Shown: one piece after another, positions 57,793-64,000 of the stretch
Layout: each line of letters opens with the position of its first letter
How positions within the stretch are numbered: position 1 is the stretch's first letter
From: Polynucleobacter campilacus
GTDB taxonomy: Bacteria; Pseudomonadota; Gammaproteobacteria; Burkholderiales; Burkholderiaceae
Assembly (NCBI RefSeq): GCF_002206625.1
Contig: NZ_NGUP01000003.1
Span: forward strand, 456,968 to 520,967
Reading direction: 5' to 3'
DNA length: 64,000 nt
The notes under the pieces: model-generated
The model's input: the letters and a program-made list of their open reading frames with translations, nothing else
Databases searched by the model: none
Told to the model about the DNA's origin: nothing
Made by a program: the position numbers and the translations under genes

Positions 57793-57822
57793 TATGGCGT
57801 AATTGTAAACAATTACGCCATA
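57793..57822. promoter_or_regulatory. 30-bp palindrome abutting the SAH riboswitch
   Basis: TATGGCGTAATTG (57793-57805), TAAA, CAATTACGCCATA (57810-57822): a perfect 13-bp inverted repeat with a 4-nt centre. It lies directly upstream of riboswitch P1 and 47 bp after the metK stop. Neither side has a T tract, so it is not a canonical terminator. The minus strand contains TACAAT at 57807-57802, a possible -10 whose start site would fall just before P1. An operator over the ahcY promoter is the best guess. Confidence 0.6.
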
Positions 57823-57868
57823 TTTCGCCTCAATCCATCTATAAACTGCTTTTTAATACCCCTAGAGC

Positions 57869-59035
57869 TTATAAGCCAGCTGCGGAACGCAATGTAGCGG
57901 CCTTGTCTGTCTGCTCCCAAGTAAATTCGGGCTCCTCACGACCAAAATGACCGTAAGCGGCTGTTTTGCGATAAATAGGACGCAAGAGGTTCAGCATCTT
58001 CACAATTCCTTTTGGGCGCAGATCAAAGTGCTCAGATACCAATTGCGCAATCTTTTCATCAGAGATCTTGCCCGTACCAAAGGTGCTCACCATCACTGAA
58101 GTTGGCTTTGCAACGCCAATCGCATACGAAATCTGAATCAAGCACTTACTTGCCAAGCCCGCAGCAACCACGTTCTTCGCAACATAACGGCCTGCGTATG
58201 CAGCAGAGCGGTCAACCTTAGAGGGGTCCTTACCGGAGAATGCGCCACCGCCGTGAGGAGCAGCACCACCGTAGGTATCCACAATAATTTTTCGACCAGT
58301 CAAACCACAATCGCCCTGTGGGCCACCAATAACAAAACGACCTGTTGGGTTAACTAAGAAGTTAATTGCGCCCTTAATCAAATGCTTAGGCAATACCGGT
58401 TTGATAATTTCTTCGATGACTGCTTCACGCAATTTTTCGAGAGAAATGTCTTCATCATGCTGGGTGGAAAGAACTACTGTGTCAATCGAAACAGGCTTGC
58501 CATCAACATAACGCAGAGTCACTTGTGACTTGGCATCTGGTCGTAACCATGTCAAACGGCCATCACGACGTAACTGCGATTGACGCTCTACCAAACGATG
58601 TGACAAGTGAATTGGTAAAGGCATCAGCTCAGAAGTCTCATCACAAGCGTAACCAAACATCAGACCTTGGTCACCAGCACCCTGATCTAGGCCGTCGTCA
58701 TGCGCCTTATCAACACCTTGAGCAATATCTGGACTTTGCTTGTCATAGGCAACCAGTACCGCACAACCTTTGTAATCAATGCCGTAAGCAGTATTGTCAT
58801 AGCCAATCTCACGCAAGGTATTACGAGCCACTTGAATGTAGTCAACGTTTGCATTGGTAGTAATCTCACCAGCAAGGACTACCAAACCGGTATTACATAA
58901 TGTTTCTGCTGCAACACGTGCAGTTGGATCTTGGGCCAAGATGGCATCCAAGATTGCATCAGAAATTTGGTCTGCTACTTTATCGGGATGACCTTCAGAG
59001 ACTGACTCTGAGGTAAAGAAGTAATCGTTTGCCAT
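57869..59035 (-). CDS. metK: S-adenosylmethionine synthetase
   Basis: A 388-residue enzyme making SAM from methionine and ATP. The N-terminal [36 protein letters not shown] and the phosphate loop [19 protein letters not shown] are all present. I chose the ATG at 59035 (MANDYF) with AAGGAA upstream; 20 further open codons upstream are in the leader. Downstream on the same strand lie the SAH riboswitch, ahcY and metF, so the methyl cycle genes are grouped. Confidence 0.97.
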   Translation of the reverse strand: MANDYFFTSESVSEGHPDKVADQISDAILDAILAQDPTARVAAETLCNTGLVVLAGEITTNANVDYIQVARNTLREIGYDNTAYGIDYKGCAVLVAYDKQSPDIAQGVDKAHDDGLDQGAGDQGLMFGYACDETSELMPLPIHLSHRLVERQSQLRRDGRLTWLRPDAKSQVTLRYVDGKPVSIDTVVLSTQHDEDISLEKLREAVIEEIIKPVLPKHLIKGAINFLVNPTGRFVIGGPQGDCGLTGRKIIVDTYGGAAPHGGGAFSGKDPSKVDRSAAYAGRYVAKNVVAAGLASKCLIQISYAIGVAKPTSVMVSTFGTGKISDEKIAQLVSEHFDLRPKGIVKMLNLLRPIYRKTAAYGHFGREEPEFTWEQTDKAATLRSAAGL

Positions 59036-59238
59036 TGCATATTCCTTTAAAAAATTAACACGTTCTATGGGACAACTCGACGTGCCAGGAACCACAACGG
59101 CGACGCTTTAGCAGAATTTATGAATCGCCCTGCAAGTTGTCTTAACTCAGCGATGACTCCATTTTATCCGAAAAGGGCTGAACTGAGCGAAGTAGGCTTA
59201 AATTTGGCCCTAATGGCTGTATTGAATATCATTAGGGG
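59036..59238. other. Divergent region between metK and the acyltransferase gene
   Basis: A 203-bp gap. On the minus side it holds the metK RBS and a leader with some pairing potential (around 59049-59100) that fits no SAM riboswitch class I know. On the plus side it holds a candidate promoter (59204-59232) and an 8-bp inverted repeat (59208-59215 with 59230-59237). No gene is seen. Confidence 0.5.
59204..59232 (+). promoter_or_regulatory. Candidate sigma-70 promoter for the first acyltransferase gene
   Basis: TTGGCC at 59204-59209 and TATCAT at 59227-59232 are separated by 17 bp. The expected start of transcription, about 7 bp downstream, coincides with the GTG start codon at 59239. Confidence 0.45.
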
Positions 59239-60099
59239 GTGCGAAAATTAATCCTCAAACTGAGCCTCAATGCCGTTGCAGCGCTTCCCCTGGTTTTGGT
59301 ACAAATCATTGGGGCCTCTATGGGTGTCTTGGCCTATGTAGGCTCAAAGCAATATCGCTCGCTTTTTCGCCCACAATATGAAGGAGTAGTTAGCGCCTAC
59401 AAACTACCATTCAAACTGTGGGAAGCAGTGAGGGCCTCTGGAATGCTATTTTCAGATAGCCTGTGGATATGGCGCAATCCCCAAAAGGCTCTTGCAAAGG
59501 CGGATGTACCAGACTGGGATGTCATTCAAGCCGCAATGTCCGAAGGCAAAGGCATGATTATTTTATGCCCGCACCTCGGTGGCTTTGAAATCATTCCTCG
59601 TTTTTTAGCACAACATTTCCCTGCAACCATCATGTATCGCCCATCCCGACAAGAATGGCTAAATGAAGTAGTGGAAGAGGGGCGCGCTTATCCAAATATG
59701 CATTTTGTACCAACTAATCTTCAGGGGGTTCGTCATATGACCCGGGCCCTTGCAAAAGGCGAGGCTATCGCCATCCTTCCGGATCAAGTCCCCAGTGGCG
59801 GTGATGGTGTTTGGTGTAATTTTTTTGGTCGTCCTGCCTACACTACCACCCTGCCAGTACGCCTTGCTAATCGACATCAAACACCTGCAGTAATGTTTAC
59901 AGCAAAACGCAAAGCCTTGGGCTCTGGCTGGATAGTGAATGCCAAACGTTTGGCGCCTTTTTCAGATGACCCTACTATTGCAGCAAGAGAATTAAATAAT
60001 GCCATTGAGGCTGCGGTCTTAGTTGCCCCAGAGCAATTCATCTGGTCTTACAACCGCTACAAACATCCTGCAGGCGCAGAACTACCTCCAAGCAATTAG
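59239..60099 (+). CDS. Lysophospholipid acyltransferase family protein (LpxL/HtrB-like)
   Basis: A 286-residue membrane-bound acyltransferase of the lipid A biosynthesis group. One N-terminal hydrophobic segment (about residues 8-32) is followed by the HX4E active-site motif PHLGGFE, H112 to E117, then ATIMYRPSRQEWLNEVV and AILPDQVPSGGDGVWCNFFG. It probably adds a secondary acyl chain to lipid A. The GTG start at 59239 follows an in-frame TAG at 59233 and has no properly spaced Shine-Dalgarno. A related gene follows 15 bp later. Confidence 0.9.
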   Translation: MRKLILKLSLNAVAALPLVLVQIIGASMGVLAYVGSKQYRSLFRPQYEGVVSAYKLPFKLWEAVRASGMLFSDSLWIWRNPQKALAKADVPDWDVIQAAMSEGKGMIILCPHLGGFEIIPRFLAQHFPATIMYRPSRQEWLNEVVEEGRAYPNMHFVPTNLQGVRHMTRALAKGEAIAILPDQVPSGGDGVWCNFFGRPAYTTTLPVRLANRHQTPAVMFTAKRKALGSGWIVNAKRLAPFSDDPTIAARELNNAIEAAVLVAPEQFIWSYNRYKHPAGAELPPSN

Positions 60100-60114
60100 T
60101 AATAAACTTTTGAA

Positions 60115-61014
60115 ATGACCTGGTTATCCAACCTCTTCAATTTCTTGGCGCTTAATCTCCTGCGCCTCTTTGCTTTCCTCCCTTATGTATTCAGCGTCTA
60201 TGTGGGCTATGGACTCGGCTGGCTTGCAGCCCATATACCTAATGAGCGTGCGCAGGTAGTGAAAACCAATCTCCGCCTATGTTTTCCTAATCTAAATGAA
60301 AAAGAAATTGATACGCTGGCACTGGAGCACTGGAAATTATTCGGCCGCAGCGTTTTAGAACGAAGTCGCATTTGGCTTGGTAGTGGTAAACAAATCACCG
60401 ATATTGTGAGTATCGACTCGGCGATTACTTTGGGTGATCGCAAGCCACGCTTACTAATTAATCCGCACTTTGTAGGCCTCGAGGGTGGCTTTATGGCCCT
60501 GTCTGTTTTAGCCAGCCAGCATGATTGGCTCCGTGGTGCAGGTCTATACCAAAATATGAAGAATCCTTTCTTCAACCAAAAGATGATTGAGTGGAGAAAT
60601 CGGTTTGGCGGGAAATCGATTGAGAGACAAAGCCGCCTTCGTGACCTCATCCGTGAAATCCAAACGGGGAACTTTATTTTTATCGCTCCCGACATTGATT
60701 TAGGTCCACGTGACTCTATCTTTGTTCCTTTTTTTGGCATTCAGACAAATACCATCACCTCCGTCTCCCGGCTAGCTAGACTCAGTGGTGCTGAGGTCTG
60801 TTTTATGACCACCACATTAAATAAAGACCGTAAAGGCTATACCTGCCATATCAGCGAACCCTTACCAAACTTTCCAAGTGATGATGTCGAGGAAGATACT
60901 GCCCGCTTAAATCACTATATTGAAGAACTTGTTCGCGAAAGACCGGCAGAGTACTATTGGGTACATAAGCGTTTTAAACATCGGCCACCTGGTGAGCTGA
61001 GCCTTTACGATTAA
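60115..61014 (+). CDS. Lysophospholipid acyltransferase family protein (LpxL/HtrB-like), second copy
   Basis: A 299-residue paralogue of the preceding protein. The N-terminal membrane segment ([22 protein letters not shown]) is followed by [18 protein letters not shown]-like sequence, the motif PHFVGLE with H118 and E123, [20 protein letters not shown], and the C-terminal [15 protein letters not shown] typical of LpxL. Two tandem acyltransferases would make the two secondary acylations of lipid A. It is followed 10 bp later by dapF. Confidence 0.92.
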   Translation: MTWLSNLFNFLALNLLRLFAFLPYVFSVYVGYGLGWLAAHIPNERAQVVKTNLRLCFPNLNEKEIDTLALEHWKLFGRSVLERSRIWLGSGKQITDIVSIDSAITLGDRKPRLLINPHFVGLEGGFMALSVLASQHDWLRGAGLYQNMKNPFFNQKMIEWRNRFGGKSIERQSRLRDLIREIQTGNFIFIAPDIDLGPRDSIFVPFFGIQTNTITSVSRLARLSGAEVCFMTTTLNKDRKGYTCHISEPLPNFPSDDVEEDTARLNHYIEELVRERPAEYYWVHKRFKHRPPGELSLYD

Positions 61015-61024
61015 CGAGATACTT

Positions 61025-61927
61025 TTGAGCACATCTTTAAAAAATACTGGACGCAAACTTCGCTTCACCAAAATGCATGGTGCTGGCAATGACTTCATTG
61101 TTCTCAATGGTATTGATCAAGACCTCAGTACCATCTCACGTGAGCAATGGCAGGCCTTAGCGCATCGTCAATTTGGCATTGGTGCCGATCAAATTCTCAT
61201 TGTTGAAAAAGCTACTCGTCCAGATGCAGATTTTCGTTATCGGATTTTCAATTCTGACGGTGGAGAAGTAGAGCAATGCGGCAATGGTTCTCGTTGCTTT
61301 GTGCGCTTTGTATTAGATCAAGGCTTGTCTACTAAAAATCCTTTACGCGTTGAAGTTGCGCACACTGTGCTTACTCTCAAAGCTCATCCGGATGGTCAAG
61401 TAGAGGTTGATATGGGCGCTCCTATTTTTGAGCATAGCCAAATTCCATTTAATGCAAGTGGCTTGGCAAGCATGCAAGAGTTTCAAGAGATGCTTTTTGC
61501 ACTTCCCCTAGATCATCCCGCCTCACATGATAGTTTTGTTGGCGTGCTTTCAATGGGTAATCCGCATGCAGTTCAAGTTGTTGCTGATCTTGAGAGTGCG
61601 CCCGTTCTTGAAGAAGGCGCTGAAATTGAAAAGTATTCTGCGTTTCCAAAAAAAGTAAATGCTGGCTATATGCAGGTCATGAATCGCAATGAAATCAAGT
61701 TACGCGTATACGAACGTGGTGCAGGGGAAACTTTGGCCTGCGGGACTGGGGCTTGCGCAGCCGTGGTTTCTGGTATTCGTCGAGGCTTACTGGATTCCCC
61801 CGTGAAGGTACATACTCGTGGCGGGGATCTTCTAATAGCCTGGGGCGGTATCGTCAATAACGTCGCCCAATCAGTCATAATGACTGGACCAGCGGCTACC
61901 GCGTTTGAAGGCGAAACACAAATCTAA
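61025..61927 (+). CDS. dapF: Diaminopimelate epimerase
   Basis: A 300-residue enzyme converting LL- to meso-diaminopimelate for lysine and peptidoglycan. The two catalytic cysteines are C85 in [13 protein letters not shown] and C239 in [27 protein letters not shown] is the N-terminal hallmark. The start is a TTG at 61025, about ten codons upstream of the conserved block. It belongs with the two acyltransferase genes, an envelope group. Confidence 0.95.
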   Translation: MSTSLKNTGRKLRFTKMHGAGNDFIVLNGIDQDLSTISREQWQALAHRQFGIGADQILIVEKATRPDADFRYRIFNSDGGEVEQCGNGSRCFVRFVLDQGLSTKNPLRVEVAHTVLTLKAHPDGQVEVDMGAPIFEHSQIPFNASGLASMQEFQEMLFALPLDHPASHDSFVGVLSMGNPHAVQVVADLESAPVLEEGAEIEKYSAFPKKVNAGYMQVMNRNEIKLRVYERGAGETLACGTGACAAVVSGIRRGLLDSPVKVHTRGGDLLIAWGGIVNNVAQSVIMTGPAATAFEGETQI

Positions 61928-61938
61928 GCAATGCCTTC

Positions 61939-62607
61939 TTAGATGCCGTATTGATCGCGATACGCTTTTACTGCAGGCAAGTAATTGGTGAGCTCGGTAT
62001 CACTAGATGCCATGAGAAAAGTCATCAGGTCGGCTAAGTTAGCAATAGCAATCACTGGCAAGCCAAACTCTTCCTCAACTGCCTGAACTGCGGACTTCTC
62101 ACCGATTTCAACGGCATTGCCAGAGCGCTCCATACGATCTAAGGCAATCAAGACTGCAGCAGGCTCAGCGCCTGCGCCACGTATGAGGTCTACCGACTCT
62201 CGGACAGAAGTCCCAGCTGAGATCACGTCATCAATAATGACTACCCTGCCCTTGACCGGAGCGCCAACTAATGATCCGCCCTCACCATGATCTTTGGCTT
62301 CTTTACGGTTATAAGCAAACGGAATATTTAAACCCTTATCTGCTAGAGCAATAGCAGTTGCAGCCGCTAAGGTAATGCCTTTATATGCGGGGCCATAAAG
62401 CATGTCGAAGGCAACCTTAGATTCTTGTAAGGCTTTTGCGTAGTAACGGCCCAATGCACTTAAGCGTGCGCCATCGTTAAATCCACCCGCATTAAAGAAA
62501 TAAGGTGAAAGCCTTCCCGCTTTAGTTTTAAACTCCCCGAAGGACAAAACCTTTGTCTCCAAGGCAAAATGAATAAAGTTATCTTGATTTGAATTATTTG
62601 AGCTCAT
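61939..62607 (-). CDS. pyrE: Orotate phosphoribosyltransferase
   Basis: A 222-residue pyrimidine enzyme making OMP from orotate and [19 protein letters not shown] and [17 protein letters not shown] belong to the substrate site, [13 protein letters not shown] is the flexible loop, and [21 protein letters not shown] is the PRPP motif. It is divergent from xthA, with 8 bp between start codons. Confidence 0.96.
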   Translation of the reverse strand: MSSNNSNQDNFIHFALETKVLSFGEFKTKAGRLSPYFFNAGGFNDGARLSALGRYYAKALQESKVAFDMLYGPAYKGITLAAATAIALADKGLNIPFAYNRKEAKDHGEGGSLVGAPVKGRVVIIDDVISAGTSVRESVDLIRGAGAEPAAVLIALDRMERSGNAVEIGEKSAVQAVEEEFGLPVIAIANLADLMTFLMASSDTELTNYLPAVKAYRDQYGI

Positions 62608-62615
62608 AGGCCTAC

Positions 62616-63398
62616 ATGTTACGCATCATTTCCGCGAACCTCAACGGTATCCGTTCCGCAGTCAAAAAAGGCTTCCTGCCATGGGCTATCAAGCAAAAGG
62701 CTGACTTTATCTGTATGCAAGAGCTCAAAGCACAACGAGATGACCTAGAAGCTTCCATCCTCAATCCAGACGGTATGCACGGCTTTTTTCACCATGCTGA
62801 TAAAAAAGGCTATAGCGGCTGCGGGATCTATACACCACATAAGCCAGATGAAGTTTTGTACGGCTATGGCAATGAAGAATTTGATGCTGAGGGCCGCTAT
62901 GTCGAGGCCCGCTTCAAAGCACTATCAGTAATTTCGGTTTATATGCCCTCAGGCTCAAGCTCACCTGAGCGCCAAGAAGCTAAGTATCGATATCTTGATA
63001 GCTTCTTACCCCACCTCATTGGGCTGAAAAAATCAGGGCATGAAATTGTCCTGTGCGGTGATGTCAATATTGCCCATCATGAAATTGACCTCAAGAACTG
63101 GAAAGGTAATCTTAAAAACTCTGGCTTCCTGCCAGAAGAGCGCGCATGGCTCACTAACTTGTTTGATCAGGTTGGCTACGTAGATGTCTATCGCAAACTA
63201 GAGCCTAAGGCTGGTGAGTCTTGCTACACCTGGTGGAGTAATCGTGGGCAAGCCTATGCCAAGAATGTTGGCTGGCGTATTGATTACCAAATTAGTACCG
63301 CAGGCATTGCTGCTACTGCCAAGAAAACTGCTGTCTACAAAGATGAGCGCTTCTCAGACCATGCCCCACTGACGGTGGACTACGACTGGAATCTGTAA
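62616..63398 (+). CDS. xthA: Exodeoxyribonuclease III
   Basis: A 260-residue AP endonuclease/exonuclease for base-excision repair. The metal and catalytic residues appear in [68 protein letters not shown] and [11 protein letters not shown]. Length is typical. The pyrE-xthA pairing is common in proteobacteria. Confidence 0.96.
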   Translation: MLRIISANLNGIRSAVKKGFLPWAIKQKADFICMQELKAQRDDLEASILNPDGMHGFFHHADKKGYSGCGIYTPHKPDEVLYGYGNEEFDAEGRYVEARFKALSVISVYMPSGSSSPERQEAKYRYLDSFLPHLIGLKKSGHEIVLCGDVNIAHHEIDLKNWKGNLKNSGFLPEERAWLTNLFDQVGYVDVYRKLEPKAGESCYTWWSNRGQAYAKNVGWRIDYQISTAGIAATAKKTAVYKDERFSDHAPLTVDYDWNL

Positions 63399-63411
63399 TT
63401 TAATACTAGCG

Positions 63412-64000
63412 TTAATCTTTCTTGATCTGCACGATTTTGAAATGAATGGTGGCCCAAATGAGTAGTAACACTGGTGCGCCAATAATAGCCGTGCCATAAA
63501 AGAAGGTCTGGTAACCAAAGGTATCGACGAATACTCCAGAGAAGCCTGCTAACCATTTTGGCAACAACAACATCATCGAGCTAAATAGGGCGTACTGAGT
63601 AGCTGAATAGCGAATATTCGTGAGGGCTGATAAGAAGGCAATAAATGCAGCGCTAGCAATACCTGAGCTTAAATTATCAGCAGAGATTACCCAAATCAAA
63701 CCATGTAAATCATGGCCTTGGGTTGCCAACCAAGCAAACAAGATATTGCTGACTGACGACAACACTGCGCCCAAAAATAAAATCCGTAGGACACCAAATC
63801 GCAAAGTGAGAACACCACCAACAAAAGCGCCGACTAAAGTCATTACAACGCCGAATACCTTACTCACTGCCGCAACTTCATCTTTGGTATAACCCATGTC
63901 AACATAAAAAGGATTGGCCATAATGCCCATCACCACATCACTAATGCGATAGACGGCAATTAAAGACAAAATCAATACTGCGTGCCAGCGATAGCGCGTC
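63412..64000 (-). CDS. AmpG-like MFS transporter, C-terminal part
   Basis: The C-terminal part of a major facilitator, continuing past the right edge. The frame is open to the edge (…RYRWHAVLILSLIAVYRISD), so the TTG near 63975 is not the start. AVYRISDVVMGIMANPFYVDMGYTKDEVAAVSKVFG is typical of AmpG-type muropeptide permeases, and six hydrophobic segments follow. It probably imports anhydromuropeptides for recycling; Slt, encoded in this window, makes such products. Confidence 0.82.
   Translation of the reverse strand, partial: TRYRWHAVLILSLIAVYRISDVVMGIMANPFYVDMGYTKDEVAAVSKVFGVVMTLVGAFVGGVLTLRFGVLRILFLGAVLSSVSNILFAWLATQGHDLHGLIWVISADNLSSGIASAAFIAFLSALTNIRYSATQYALFSSMMLLLPKWLAGFSGVFVDTFGYQTFFYGTAIIGAPVLLLIWATIHFKIVQIKKD

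Noticed and set aside
60207-60740. 177-codon minus-strand ORF inside the second acyltransferase gene
   Set aside because: It is an antisense shadow of a conserved gene, with low-complexity Ser/Arg/Pro-rich translation.

Overview
The window is a gene-dense stretch of a betaproteobacterial chromosome of moderate GC. The best guess is Polynucleobacter or a close relative in Burkholderiaceae. This is inferred from the gene content: a T. denitrificans-type GshA, a TorF-like porin next to glnK-amtB, PhaM, a methionine synthase split into two genes, a minimal EIIA-Man/HPr/EI phosphotransferase set and an SAH riboswitch before ahcY. I see no insertion sequence, prophage, CRISPR array, rRNA or tRNA, and no gene-free stretch above 300 bp. 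Genes are often separated by fewer than 20 bp or overlap by 1-23 bp.

Layout. 1-6524: a BioC-like methyltransferase fragment, comF-trmL, a minus-strand gpsA-secB-grxC-rhodanese group, then gpmA, a C-terminal processing protease and a MoeB/ThiF protein. 6521-11247: a minus-strand operon gshA-gshB-EIIA-ptsH-ptsI, in which gshB carries a frameshift in an A8 tract. 11278-14400: the nitrogen group torF-glnK-amtB with a strong terminator at its end and an NtrC-like site upstream. 14401-19335: ubiK, then a long minus-strand run (VanZ, ferredoxin, hydrolase, DUF493, lipB, lipA, lipoprotein). 19373-21476: birA-coaX converging on the heptose adenylyltransferase gene. 21570-26384: a five-gene plus-strand operon (periplasmic glutathione peroxidase, FAD oxidoreductase, DUF1365, Cfa-like methyltransferase, SDR) that looks like a lipid-modification and stress module. 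26404-33568: dsbA, SPOR protein, argS, DUF1840 and the split metH. 33643-37896: phaM overlapping an MBL hydrolase gene, a short unlisted DUF1289 gene, acuI, a small lipoprotein, flavin reductase and GST. 37923-43828: an RND efflux operon. 43943-49364: folM-like, folB, ttcA, glmU, glmS. 49390-55313: midA-like, cca, NDUFA9-like, slt and the 5-formyl-THF cyclo-ligase gene. 55315-59035: metK, SAH riboswitch, ahcY, metF. 59239-64000: two lipid A-type acyltransferases, dapF, pyrE, xthA and an AmpG-like transporter running off the end.

Together the genes give a picture of core metabolism. The activated methyl cycle is nearly complete here (metF, both metH halves, metK, ahcY) with folate genes beside it. 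Glutathione synthesis sits beside several glutathione users (Grx, Gpx, GST), and envelope building is represented by GlmS/GlmU, heptose activation, two acyltransferases, DapF and Slt. The points most worth a second look are the gshB frameshift, the SAH riboswitch with a 30-bp palindrome abutting it, an intrinsic terminator buried inside an opposite-strand coding region, the gpx-led lipid-modification operon, the eroded HD domain of Cca, and a possible leaderless GTG start at 59239.
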